Source of the DNA: Streblospio benedicti
Lineage: Eukaryota > Annelida > Polychaeta > Spionida > Spionidae
DNA: 64,000 bases
NCBI GenBank assembly: GCA_019095985.1
Contig: CM032667.1
Span: forward strand, 39,523,469-39,587,468
Reading direction: 5' to 3'
Every line of letters begins with the position of its first letter. Positions within the stretch are counted from its first letter, which is position 1. This document shows positions 35,200 through 46,379 of the stretch, in pieces. The notes beneath the pieces were generated by a model that had not been told where the DNA came from, ran no database searches, and saw nothing but the letters and a program-made list of their open reading frames with translations. The position numbers and the translations under genes are program-made.

Positions 35200-36167
35200 T
35201 GAACAGAATTTAAAAGTGATGTAGTAGATTTCCTTCACAAGTTGCAAGTAACATGATATGATTCATTGTCTATGCATGCACAAAGGTACATCATCAGCAG
35301 TTTTGAATGTCATTTGATTGAACATTAAAATATTGTCCGTCAATGAAAAGTTTTTTATTTTTTTTTTAATTTTGTATGGATACTTTTTATTTTTTATTGA
35401 TTTTCTACTACTTGGGTATAGGTTACATAAGTCAGATTTTGTGTGAATTACATGGTGAACTCATTTGAAAATCTTCTGCGTATTAGAATTATAGTTAAGG
35501 TACGTAAATCAAAAGACGGGACGCTAATATCTATGCTCATAAAATTTCTAGGGTCGATTTTGTATGGATTCTTGAATTTTTATTGATTTTTTTAACGAGA
35601 TGATTCCTTGTTTTTGTCCAATATCTGAAAAATGATAAAAGAAATTTCAAATGATATTAGTGATTATTCATGCACCCATATTCATGTTGTAGAATACTAA
35701 AATACAGTGTGATTGATTCATTATTGAGAAAAAAATAAAACCTTTTGTAAGATTGTCAGGTTCCCTTTAATGTTCAATTGTGTGTCAAAAAATTATCGAG
35801 TGGTCAATATTTTTTGTATTTTCTCAATGCACTGAAAATATGTCCTTGTATATAGTAGAAAAGTCTTTTTCAATCAGATAAAATATTTTCCAGTAATGTG
35901 TCTACCTTAATCGTGTTTTGTATTGTTGAAATATTTCCATGGTGAATGCTGGTGGTTCTTGACGGTTATGGTTTAGAGTGTTGTTAATAATTAAAACAGT
36001 AAAAACACAATTTATAGATTTTATTTTTTAATAAACATCTGAGATCTGGGTATGGGAATTTAATTTTTCCCATTCAACTTAACAGTTATAATTTTACATA
36101 TATTCAGATTTGTCCATCATACTTTCTCAAATATACTTTCATGCAATAAAATCAAATTGACCTCTGA
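35200..36167. other. No feature seen
   Basis: Strongly AT-rich, with poly-T and poly-A runs. No open frame of note, RNA gene or repeat could be supported. Confidence 0.5.
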
Positions 36168-36316
36168 AATCGTTTTTTTTCTGACATTGAATAATGTGAC
36201 CAATCACTGGCTTTTTAATCTCAAACTAATTTTAATTACTCCAGCAACAGTAAATCTCCATCAGTTTACATCTAATCACCCAAATATTTTTAACTAGCAT
36301 AGCCACTGTTAATATG
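36168..36316 (+). repeat. Direct repeat, left copy
   Basis: TTTCTGACATTGAATAATGT and the next 125 bases recur at 38008-38146 with few changes. The two copies bracket about 1.7 kb holding two GC-richer frames. The inserted unit's class is unknown. Confidence 0.8.
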
Positions 36317-36570
36317 TAATTGGTTTTGATTAAAATAACAAACTTTAAAGAGGATGAACATAAATTCTTATAAATCACTATCATTCAAAACATTTCAGAA
36401 GGCAATTTGTTGACATGTGATAATAAACTTTATAAAAACACATGCATCAACTTTGACATGAAATATGAAAATAAAGTACTCTCCCTCTACGAGTAATAAA
36501 CAAATAGGAACTAAAATGGAAAAAAACAAAAGCAAAAAACACATCTCCCTCATGAGACAGAAATTGATTC

Positions 36571-36984
36571 ATGATCTTGCGGTGTCTGAGGGTCAACGCT
36601 AACTATGGCGGTCTGAATCTTGGACCCCATATTTTTAACTCTTGCAATGGTAGGTTCAACTTTGGCAATACATGTAACACACATTCTAAACCAGAGATAC
36701 AGATAAAGCGTGCCGGCTCTGCCAAACACAAAAAGGTATCAAACACACTTATTTCACTAGTGACAATACTAGGTGGGACCTATGTCGATGTGAAAATATC
36801 AAATGGGGTTACTCAAATAAAATACACTGTACACAGTCTTGGCAGGTCCAATAGGCAAACATACGTTAGAAATAAAAATAAAGTGTACACCACAGGTATA
36901 AAACCCAAACGATTCAAGATCAAACCACCTTGGTGGCAGAGTACTGTCACTGTTACATATCAATGCCTAAATGTTTCTAAGTAA
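36571..36984 (+). CDS. Unidentified ORF, 137 aa
   Basis: The frame is open from ATG (36571) to TAA and is visibly richer in G+C than the flanks, which favours real coding. The product is basic, with a middle part VSNTLISLVTILGGTYVDVK and an end rich in Lys, Arg and Trp (KRFKIKPPWWQSTVTVTYQC). No signal peptide, membrane segment or known motif. It lies between the two direct repeats and may belong to an inserted element. Function unknown. Confidence 0.3.
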   Translation: MILRCLRVNANYGGLNLGPHIFNSCNGRFNFGNTCNTHSKPEIQIKRAGSAKHKKVSNTLISLVTILGGTYVDVKISNGVTQIKYTVHSLGRSNRQTYVRNKNKVYTTGIKPKRFKIKPPWWQSTVTVTYQCLNVSK

Positions 36985-37597
36985 AGTCATTGACATATAT
37001 AACATTACATATAGTAAAGGGGTAATATCATACATTTGTGTCATTATAAGTATTAGGTAATTGCCTTTACAGTGTTTAACTGGGTCCTGTGAACATTTTT
37101 TCTCCTTTTTTTCAGATATCACAAAACCTGTCTTTTTGGTATCAATATGTTAGTGTATGTGTGGAATAGCAGACCAAATCCTGACTATTCACGGGCCATT
37201 CACCTAGTAGGTTAATTTAGAAATTCTGTTGGATAAGCATCATAATATATGACTATTAACTGAAGTAAATACATGTTACTGTATATACACTACTGATTGC
37301 GTAGGAAGGACACCGAATTTCGCCTAATTCTTAGAATTAAAAACGAATTGCAGAATTACAGAATCATAATCAGTTAAATTGATATCAAATTTGAAAATAT
37401 GATTTTTGGCTATGTGGTATGTTATTTTCTAATAGGTTCAGTAGAAATAGAGGTAAAAAGCAGAGTTTTGTGACTCGTCATTGTCTATAAATTGAACACA
37501 AAACAACAACCTTTTAGGATTGTAATTTGCGCTTAAAAGAACATGGCTAACAATGGCATAGTTATTATAATATACAAGTCTGCTAGAAGGATTATTA

Positions 37598-37948
37598 TAG
37601 TATGACATTTTCAAAATATAATTTATATTGATACTGTAAATTTAAATTTTTATAAGTACTTTTGACAACACCCCCCCTAGACCTCAGCGAGTTCTCTTGC
37701 AAGTTTAGGGGTGCAATTACATTTACGGTTTTAACAAGCGAGCAAGGCTTCCATCCTTTTGATTCAACTTCCATCACCGAAACAAATACAATATCGGCAT
37801 CCTCCAACCCCACTGCAACAAGATTTAAACCGCATCCACCTGGCGTGATAATGCAGAAAATTCAAAGAGGAATAATACTATAGCATGATAGTTTTAAATT
37901 ATAATTAATATCAATACTGTAATTTTAAATTTTTATGAGTATTTTGGA
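37598..37948 (+). other. Small duplicated AT segment around a GC-richer frame
   Basis: About 65 bases ending in 'aatttttataagta' at 37598-37666 recur at 37880-37948. Between them a plus-strand frame (37662-37883) reads FRGAITFTVLTSEQGFHPFD and SASSNPTATRFKPHPPG, with higher G+C than its flanks. It could be an exon or captured fragment. I do not recognise it. Confidence 0.35.
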
Positions 37949-38007
37949 CCACATCAGCCCATCGACCACAACATATTGACCTATCATTCAATCCTGGTCT
38001 TGGAAGA

Positions 38008-38146
38008 CGTTTTTTCTGACATTGAATAATGTGACCAATCACTGGCTTTTTAATCTCAAACTAATTTTAAATACTCCAGCAACAGTAAATCTCCAACAGT
38101 TTACATCTAATCACTCAAATATTTTCAACTAGCATAGCCACTGTTA
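38008..38146 (+). repeat. Direct repeat, right copy
   Basis: Counterpart of 36168-36316. It also forms the last residues of the BED-like frame on the minus strand. Confidence 0.8.
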
Positions 38147-38429
38147 ATAGTCTCTGATCAGAAGGTTGTTGTTGGGTCAGAGTATCCTGAACAGTCTGAT
38201 TCCCTGCAGCTGCCACTGAAACAGTTCCAACACTACATTGCACTGCTTGTTGATGTTTCTTCCCACTAGCGTGAGAGGTCACTGCTCTGAAGCCCATGGA
38301 AGCAATGCTAAATGTCTTGTTACAAAATGTGCAATATGCGGAATATGGATCATTCTTATCTGGCATGATCCATGACTTTGACTCAGTCTTTACCAGCCAG
38401 CTTCTCTGAAATGCGGTTTTCCCAGGCAT
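38115..38429 (-). pseudogene. BED-like zinc-finger fragment, probably transposase-derived
   Basis: From a methionine at 38429 the frame reads MPGKTAFQRSWLVKTES, then DPYSAYCTFCNKTFSIASMG and AVTSHASGKKHQQ. This is a Cx2C...Hx5H finger with the SIASMG and SHxxGKKH phrasing common in hAT-type transposases and their domesticated relatives. A Gln/Thr-rich tail follows, and the frame ends inside the direct repeat, so no catalytic domain is present. It is either a 5' remnant of an hAT element or an exon of a domesticated gene. Confidence 0.5.
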
Positions 38430-38430
38430 T

Positions 38431-38649
38431 CTACTCTTGTGCTGCAGCGGCGGCAGTGTCACACCTACTACAAGTGAAGTTGAATTCTGTGATATTACGG
38501 CTGTAGTGCTCGTCTGTTTCGACACACCGTGTGTGGAAAAATGTGTGGCACCGGGTACATGTGATGAAGCGTACGCCGTTAACAGTAGACACGTGGCGGC
38601 CCTCTGTCCAGTAATCATCGAACAAGACCTGCAGAACAGCACAAATCAT
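38431..38649 (-). pseudogene. PHD-like finger fragment
   Basis: The frame reads FITCTRCHTFFHTRCVETDE and FNFTCSRCD, the CxxC-x4-FHxxC...CxxC second half of a PHD-type finger. It ends two codons before the BED-like frame starts in a different frame. It could be the upstream exon of the same broken gene or a separate fragment. Confidence 0.35.
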
Positions 38650-38831
38650 GCATAAATAATAAAAACACTATATTCGGTTGTGTGAGGATATTGACTTTTT
38701 TAAAAGATCAATGAAGACGCACCTATTCAAAATTGCATATAATTGATAACTATATTTGTTTATATTTGTTCAGATATCCAGTTTATCCTACAGTGCCAGT
38801 GAGCTATTGGATACCGGCACTTAAAATATTT

Positions 38832-38981
<150 letters not shown>

Positions 38982-39005
38982 CATCAGCAGATAACATGAC
39001 ACATG

Positions 39006-40064
39006 AAACTAGCAATATCACGTGTGACATAATAAAAAAAACATCTACACAGTGTTTTTGCGTTTCGCGACATCATTTATTCAAAAATTACTTTTGTATG
39101 CATATATAATGATATTTATTGTACACAAATATAAAAATTACATGATTATAATCATTAATAATAATAATAATATCCTAGCTGCCTACAGTTCACTTTTGTT
39201 TCAAATATACAATTATTTTGCAACATCGCCTATTCACAGATTACTTTTGCATGTATATAATATTCAGTATATACATACCTATTAATGTATATATACATAT
39301 GATACTTGAACATAAAAATTACATAACATATCCTTGCTCTCCATTGTTCACTTTTTATGGCGAGTTGTTTCCTTATGATTTGTAAAGAGATTCATTGGAT
39401 TTCTTTTTTCATATCAACAAATATCACTAATTTTGTGCTAAATCCATTTAAATTCATGCCACAAATGCCATTTTCAGTAACAAAATTACATACATCCCCT
39501 TTTTTGCTGGTGCTCCTGTACTTTATTCAGCTCTTCTTTTTCCTCTATGCATTAAAATGTTGTGCTGGTCAAAATCGGCCTTGCTATTAAAAATGTATTT
39601 CCAGCCCGACTTGCATCGTGGTTCTGGAGTTGTATTATTGCCTAATGATGGACAATGGTCATCCATATTGGCATATATTTTGTTCAGCCAAACCTCGGGC
39701 ACGACTTGCAAATTCGACATCTCCAAGAAACTCATGAAATGATCTTTTTACTGTTAGTTGTGGTGTAGGATTAAACGTACTACCATCAAGAAACAAAAAA
39801 CAAAACCACAATGAAAATGAAATTTGTGGGGTAAACATGGATAGGGGCGCCCAATGCACTCACCCTGGATCCGCCTAACCACTAGTCCACTGAACACATA
39901 CAAACCCCGGCCTGTTACCAGAAACAGCGGATTTAATTAATGAGATTAACGAAATATTCGGTGAAAGTAATTTACTTACATTTTCTTTTTAAAGCTGACC
40001 CTGACTAATGTTCGTGTACAATAGACCCGGGCCTCTTTCACCTGTTCTCTTCCACAAGACACAT
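39006..40064. repeat. Third copy of the segmental duplication's end (copy C)
   Basis: Almost identical to 19790-20836. Unlike that copy it continues past the point where the gap begins ('cttccacaagacaca' then TTGCGACCC), so it probably shows what the sequence left of the gap should join. Confidence 0.9.
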
Positions 40065-40236
40065 TGCGACCCTGACAGACACACGTGTCCACTGTCTCGC
40101 CACTAGAAAACACGGGATAATACACTTGGATTCTACTAGAAATATTAGGGTACGGTCGTATAGTATCATATTCGGCCACTAGGTGATTAGTCTCAATAAT
40201 AAGGCGCTTGTAGAGCATTTGCGCTAAAATATACAA
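39523..40236 (-). pseudogene. Two-exon uncharacterised gene, copy C, one frame break
   Basis: The first visible exon (about 40236 to 39980, from an internal Met near 40218 or an acceptor TATATTTTAG) reads LVAEYDTIRPYPNISSRIQV, VSCGREQVKEARVYC and TRTLVRVSFKKK. It ends at a strong GTAAGT donor. The second (39779-39523) continues in phase (AT|T) as TFNPTPQLTV to a stop after RGKRRAE. One extra T near 39746 shifts the frame in this copy; copy A at 20519 lacks it. The intron is about 200 bases. The product is Cys-containing, about 170 aa, of unknown family. A GC-rich block lies upstream at 40560-40890. The single break could be a sequence error, so the gene may be live. Confidence 0.5.
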
Positions 40237-40559
40237 GTTCGTTCAAGAATATGACATGTTTCTTGTGTAAATGTAACAAAACTGGGTTAATAGCGTAAGC
40301 CACCCAGTGTACAGGAATTGTAGCATTTCTGTAAGTGTTAAAGTAGGCAATGATAAGTTTCACTGGACTTGGTTCAGTTCCCCTCTGTTACACACACCTT
40401 GTAGAGCTGTTCATATTCATTAGTAAGGTCACTGTAGGATTGGGAACCAGTGCACTTGAGTGGTTAAGAGCTATTAGGGCTCATATCTACCTTTTCAACT
40501 GGTCGGGCTACTCCGAGAGAAAAGGCCCTCAATAACTATATTCTCTGAAACTAACCTGT

Positions 40560-40890
40560 GGTTAGGCTCTATTCAACGCAGCACCCCTGGTTCAGGCGTG
40601 TGGCAGTTGTCTTCGTTGGACTCTCGTGGCGTTAGTGCATGTCAGCATCAGTGTGAAGTCACTGTACAGAACAGGGCCCCTTGTGAAACCTGGTGATCGC
40701 AGGCCGTTTGTCCAACGTAAGCAGACACTGTAGCATCGAATCAGTCAACTAACAACACAACGACGAGTAAAAGGGGGTTGGTGACAAGCCCCGGTTTCAG
40801 CGAGTGTGGTCTCGTGCGAGCGCGAGGTGGAGCTATGCCGTGGACTGCGTTTACGACGGTCCCGTAGGCGCGCGGCCGAATTTGTTGACA
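40560..40890 (-). promoter_or_regulatory. CpG-rich block, possible promoter of the minus-strand gene
   Basis: In an AT-rich setting this stretch has many CpG pairs (for example CGTGCGAGCGCGAGG and GGCGCGCGGCCG near 40868). It sits 320 bases upstream of the first visible exon of the minus-strand gene. It may be a CpG-island promoter or a 5' exon. No TATA box was assigned. Confidence 0.35.
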
Positions 40891-41427
40891 TGCAAACATA
40901 AATACACTTGAATGATTTGTTAATTACATGCTCTTGCTGTTATATAGACGTACTGATAAGGAAGTATATAATGTAGTTATGAGATTATAATTCTCACTTA
41001 CAAATGTGAGGTTTGCCGAGGGACCCAAATGTGAGCAAAACATAAGGCAGAGTTTGCCTTTGATTTGCCACTTAGTAATGAATGGAATATTGATATTATC
41101 CCACAAATCCTACAAAGCATAAACATACTAACAAGTATTTACTTCCTGGTGGAGGAAAACCTGTTGTGAAAGTTAATGCCATCGAGTTGGAATATCCTTC
41201 TTTCATGGGATTTCACATTTCCCACAATATTTACCAATAAAAAATCATGAAAATAAATTTTCCCGTCAGCCATTTTGTATACCTATATAATTGCAAACCT
41301 CTTCTCTTTTCTACACTGCTAGTTGCAATCACATGTTTATTTAGAATGGTATTCTATCGCTTTGCAACACACAATTTCCAATCATAATCACAAAAATTAC
41401 AAGCGATTTCGTGGCACTTTATAACTG
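40891..41427. other. No feature seen
   Basis: AT-rich. The only frames are short and without domains. Confidence 0.5.
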
Positions 41428-41748
41428 CTATGTGTACCGACTACACGACTGAATCTTTCTATGGACGCCAGACAAACGTTGTTCTGATACCCGTACAAAT
41501 GTTAATACAGTGGTACATGTATACTCTGTATCAAAATAACAGTTCATCAAAGTGACTGCGTCATTCCAGCAGGCACCAACCACGTGAATTTGTTTGTTAG
41601 ACGCACGTGCTGCGATTTCAAAGCCTTTTCTTACGTCAAACTTGCGTTCTCGTTCTCGGAAATATTCCCAACGAAAATGTCCCAGATCGTGTTCTGAGAA
41701 CGTTGTGAGTAAATATAATTTAATCCGCACCCGTTCTGTTGCCATCAC
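41428..41748 (-). CDS. Unidentified ORF, 106 aa
   Basis: The frame is open from a double Met (MMATERVRIKLYLLTTFSEH) through EYFRERERKFDVRKGF and VVGACWNDAVTLMNCYFD to a stop at 41428. Its base composition is more balanced than the flanks. No signal peptide or family motif. It may be a first exon or chance. A plus-strand frame overlaps it (41594-41845) and looks weaker. Confidence 0.2.
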   Translation of the reverse strand: MMATERVRIKLYLLTTFSEHDLGHFRWEYFRERERKFDVRKGFEIAARASNKQIHVVGACWNDAVTLMNCYFDTEYTCTTVLTFVRVSEQRLSGVHRKIQSCSRYT

Positions 41749-42023
41749 CCATTGCTACTTTATGTGCGTTTACCCTAATTTCATTTCATTGAACTCGTTT
41801 ATCTTCCCAGACAAGCCCTCTGACATCACCACACGTTGTGAGTAATCACGGTAACACAGTAGCCGGTGTCCGCTGCACACTGAACTTTCTGTGAGCTGGT
41901 TCTGTATTTGAGCAGCCTCGAACATTGTTTGGACGAAGAAATAATTCAATTATCTTTGTCATTATCACTATCAATGATTAATGTTTGGTCGATGTAATAC
42001 ATCGAACGATTACCTGAAATAGT

Positions 42024-42115
42024 AGAACCTCCCTTCAAAGACCACCCACGGGACAGGCCTCAAGTGGTCCAAATAGGGAGGTGGTCTGCACTGGTCTCAT
42101 TATAGAGGTCACCAC
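42024..42115. mobile_element. Pogo-like fragment
   Basis: AGTAGAACCTCCCTTCAAAG at the left and 'aaatagggaggtggtctgca' inside match the ends and core of the 177-bp MITEs. The right terminus is eroded. Confidence 0.5.
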
Positions 42116-42439
42116 ATTTAACCGACCAATTTTCTGACCCACATTTTAGATTATGCATTGAATAGTAGTGTATGTCATGTACTTGTATTTTGAGTAATTA
42201 TTATATGTATTAGCTTGCAAAGCACCTTTATATTTATATTTATTTTCATTTTTTTTTACGCAGGCATATATACATATCATTTGATATTTATATACAGTAA
42301 ATGGCGTTACACAGATACAACGTAAATTCTTTGCAGTGGATACTTTTGCTCAAAAGCATCAATTTACGCAGATTTTCTTTTAAATATGTCCATGTCCAAG
42401 GCCACAGTCAAAGTTTGGTGAACTAACAGCACTGTGTAC

Positions 42440-42860
42440 AGAAGGGAACTATTGATACTGGCAATGCAACAATAAATCTGCTCATATTGGAACAAGTGGC
42501 CTTGTTGACTCTCTTGAAATGCTAGGTGTTCTGTATGACGCATTTGGAATACATCTTAAATCTGACAAAGAGAAGCTACACCTGTGTCTCAGTCACTGGA
42601 AAAGGTAGGAAAAATCAAAATACATAAACAATGTTATTGACAAAATACATCCTTATCTATTCAGGCTTATTACTTATTGGAGATGTCCACGAACATCGGA
42701 CTTTGAGGGCTGTGTGAAAGGGGAAGGCATGAAACCCACAATGGACAAAATAACGCGTCATCCCAATCGTAAAGTAGCAACTCTTCAAGAACCGCAAGGT
42801 GCCTGTTTTACATCAAGCACTTTTGCTTTGGACACGCTCTCAGTAGTTCTACAAACATAA
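42440..42860 (+). pseudogene. Two short exons of an unidentified gene
   Basis: The first piece reads SAHIGTSGLVDSLEMLGVLY and DAFGIHLKSDKEKLHLCLSH to WKR, ending AAAAG|GTAGGA at about 42606. The second starts after TATCTATTCAG (42671) and reads LITYWRCPRTSDFEGCVKGE, then HPNRKVATLQEPQG and a stop at 42860. The phases agree (AG|G). A stop lies directly upstream of the first piece, so the 5' part is missing or in another exon. I cannot name the family. The roughly 2-kb repeat starts right after the stop. Confidence 0.35.
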
Positions 42861-43430
42861 AGAGCTATATTACACTTAGTATGGGGGACGTTGTGTTGTA
42901 TTCATCACTGTTTTTCCTGCCCTGGTGCTGTCGCTGACGTCATAATCATAATTAGCATCAGCTCAGTAATTAAGCGGAGAGAATAATGAGGCATTTTACA
43001 AAAGTGATCCCACACTACAGTCTGTCACGATTACAAGTAAGCCGTCCATTTATAATATTTTCAACTTTGTCTCTTTGACTCCACCTTGAAAATAAAGTGT
43101 TCATTTTATTGAGCAAAAAGCTAGTTTTGAGCCCTTGACATCTTCCACATTGAGTCAAACAAAATATTCATAATGCATTGAAGAAATATGTCATTGGTTT
43201 GATGTCAATATGCATGAATTCAATGCCCCAATTTTGTGAATATTCACAGTGGATACGTGTTTTGAAACGCGTTAACAGTACAACGTTTTCATTCACAGTA
43301 CATTTTGTCAACATAGGTTAGCTTTAATCCCTCTGCATAAGAACACCTTCCTATGTTGGACAACTGCATTATTAGCAATTTGCCAACTTACATCATCCAT
43401 CAATTTATTGAGAGAACAAGAACAACAAGC

Positions 43431-45414
43431 TATTTTAAAGATATGATGGCCAATGTGTTATGAGAATGTTCTCAAAATTAGAGCCATATTTCCATATGAC
43501 ATTAGGCGAAGGACCAAAAAGATTTGTGAAGCGGAAAGCTGTGGAGCTGTCTTATGCCATGGCATGTGAAAGTATACACTTTTGAGGTTTATAAACCGCA
43601 ACATATGACCAAATATGTATATACATGTATGTGGAATGCACTTTTTTAATTCCACATTAAAGTGGTAGATTGTGGACTTCTGATACACACGGGAAGATTT
43701 GAGATTGAGATTGATTTTATTCAATATCATTATGGCAAACAATAATAATACAAAATATCTGCTTATACTTACATGAAAAATAACAGCAATTTTATAGTTT
43801 CAATATACAGTGGTGACAAAATATATAAATACTACTGAATCTTTGGAAATACTGTGTATGGACTAAAATATTGAAATACATGTGATGCTGAAAAAAATGC
43901 AAATACAAAAACATGGAGAAAAGATAAATTGTGAAATTATGCCTAATGATAAAGAATATGGTTAACACCCAAAGTTTAAGATATTAAAAAATATCTAGCA
44001 ACTTATTTCCATGGTGGACCTAAAAAAACAGCATATCTTTCAAATTGGCATCCAAATCGCATATTTATCTGATGAAAAATAATCCAGAAATAATTAGTAT
44101 TACTGTTTACTTAGTGTATATGCTATTTTCCACTTTGATCATTTCATTAAAGAGATATTTTTTACATTTGCTGCTGATCTGTTGGACGTACACGTTTTTA
44201 ATGACACAATGTCCTGGCTAGTGAAGGAACGGTTATAGTTTTGTCTGCTGGAAAATACAGTCCTCTCTAATCTTTTTGGGGGGACGTTATGTTCTTATCT
44301 TTTTTCATATATAAAGTTGTAACATATTACTTCTTACTAAGATCTATTGCCAATACTTGAACAATATCACTATATATTTGTTTTCCTTTTTAAATAAGTA
44401 CCAAAATACACACTTTACACACTATCTTAAAGATATGATGGCCAATGTGTTATGAGAATGTTCTCAAAATTAGAGCCATATTTCCATATGACATTAGGCG
44501 AAGGACCAAAAAGATTTGTGAAGCGGAAAGCTGTGGAGCTGTCTTATGCCATGGCATGTGAAAGTATACACTTTTGAGGTTTATAAACCGCAACATATGA
44601 CCAAATATGTATATACATGTATGTGGAATGCACTTTTTTAATTCCACATTAAAGTGGTAGAGTGTGGACTTCTGATACACACGGGAAGATTTGAGATTGA
44701 GATTGATTTTATTCAATATCATTATGGCAAACAATAATAATACAAAATATCTGCTTATACTTACATGAAAAATAACAGCAATTTTATAGTTTCAATATAC
44801 AGTGGTGACAAAATATATAAATACTACTGAATCTTTGGAAATACTGTGTATGGACTACAATATTGAAATACATGTGATGCTGAAAAAAATGCAAATACAA
44901 AAACATGGAGAAAAGATAAATTGTGAAATTATGCCTAATGATAAAGAATATGGTTAACACCCAAAGTTTAAGATATTAAAAAATATCTAGCAACTTATTT
45001 CCATGGTGGACCTAAAAAAACAGCATATCTTTCAAATTGGCATCCAAATCGCATATTTATCTGATGAAAAATAATCCAGAAATAATTAGTATTACTGTTT
45101 ACTTAGTGTATATGCTATTTTCCACTTTGATCATTTCATTAAAGAGATATTTTTTACATTTGCTGCTGATCTGTTGGACGTACACGTTTTTAATGACACA
45201 ATGTCCTGGCTAGTGAAGGAACGGTTATAGTTTTGTCTGCTGGAAAATACAGTCCTCTCTAATCTTTTTGGGGGGACGTTATGTTCTTATCTTTTTTTCA
45301 TATATAAAGTTGTAACATATTACTTCTTACTAAGATCTATTGCCAATACTTGAACAATATCACTATATATTTGTTTTCCTTTTTAAATAAGTACCAAAAT
45401 ACACACTTTACTAC
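43431..45414 (+). repeat. Perfect-grade tandem duplication, 992-bp unit
   Basis: 43431-44422 and 44423-45414 differ at only a few positions (for example 'tagattgtgg' against 'tagagtgtgg', and one T in a T run). Each copy contains repeat module e/b and an inserted AT-rich piece. Either a very recent duplication or an assembly artefact. Confidence 0.92.
43701..44168 (-). mobile_element. AT-rich insertion inside module b
   Basis: Module b normally reads 'gaagatttcctgctgatctg'. Here 'gaagattt' and 'gctgatctg' are separated by about 465 bases beginning GAGATTGAGATTGATTTTAT, like the reversed 3' end of a retroposon. It is repeated at about 44693-45160 within the tandem duplication. No frame or clear target duplication. 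Confidence 0.45.
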
Positions 45415-45808
45415 ACATTTATTAGTATATTTGCTGTCGATCGGAGCACAATTGTAACATGTACAGAACAATATGACGGCATGATATTATTTACTAGTCA
45501 CAAGCATATTTCTACCATGCTGAATTTTGAATCTGGTTGAATGTTGTATTCTCTTATTTTGAAGACTGTAAAATTCAGTCTTGTAAGCTGTACCTATCGT
45601 AAGGTATATAGTGCACCTATAGTTAGGTATGTGTCATAGGTTTGATGGCAATAAGCATGAGTTCAAAGCCCACAGTTGTTGAATATTCATAGTGGATACG
45701 TGTTTTGAAATGTTTAAACAGTACATTCTATCATTCCGTGCAAAAATCACCGCCAATAACCCATGCTGATTGGTCAATCAGTGTGCTCAATTATGCGATG
45801 GAATGAAC

Positions 45809-46064
45809 GCTCCAGAGCGCGCGGAGACCACTACTACGGCACTAGTCTAAACTCGTCACATTATCAATACAGCCGCTGACGTTGCAAGGCGTGTTCCGTG
45901 TAGAGGAGAGCAAAAGTTTAGACTACCGCCGTAGTAGTGGTCTCCGCGCGCTCTTTTTTGGCAAAATTGACTTGCAATGAGAACGTTATAATATGATTTA
46001 TTTTAAAATAAAATGGATTTTAGTCATGATAGAATGGTGATTGACCACTCGATTGTCGTGTCAA
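45809..46064. mobile_element. Hairpin MITE, copy 2
   Basis: Arms 45815-45851 (GAGCGCGCGGAGACCACTAC) and 45917-45953 pair with two or three mismatches. The core and right flank match 34869-35124. It interrupts the roughly 2-kb repeat array. Confidence 0.7.
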
Positions 46065-46379
46065 ACACTAGTAGTTCAGTGTTATTTCTTTACTCTACTA
46101 TGAATTCATGAACTTTGGCGAGGGAAATATAATGTAAACAAGCCAAACACGGGGTCATCCCTTGTTCTGCTATGACTAGTTCAACTTTGACCTGACGAAT
46201 TACCACCATTAACATAATATTGTTATGCCTATAACATAGTTCCAAATAATTTCCGTTTGTGAAGTAAGCATCAGTAGAAATACTCAACTTTCTTGTGCAA
46301 TTTTTCAAATATGTGATGCAGGGAATATACAAAACAAAAACCACCCCATAATTCAGTACTTTGTATGTGACGTCGTATT
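46065..46379. other. No feature seen
   Basis: Sequence between the hairpin MITE and the next module b. The minus-strand frame 46090-46344 has no recognised domain. Confidence 0.45.

Noticed and set aside
39860-39890. A-box-like 'ggactagtggttaggcgg' on the minus strand
   Set aside because: Single motif without B box. All copies come from the segmental duplication.
40340-40540. Possible tRNA-derived SINE ('gagtggttaagagct' resembling an A box)
   Set aside because: No convincing B box at the right distance, and no second copy seen.
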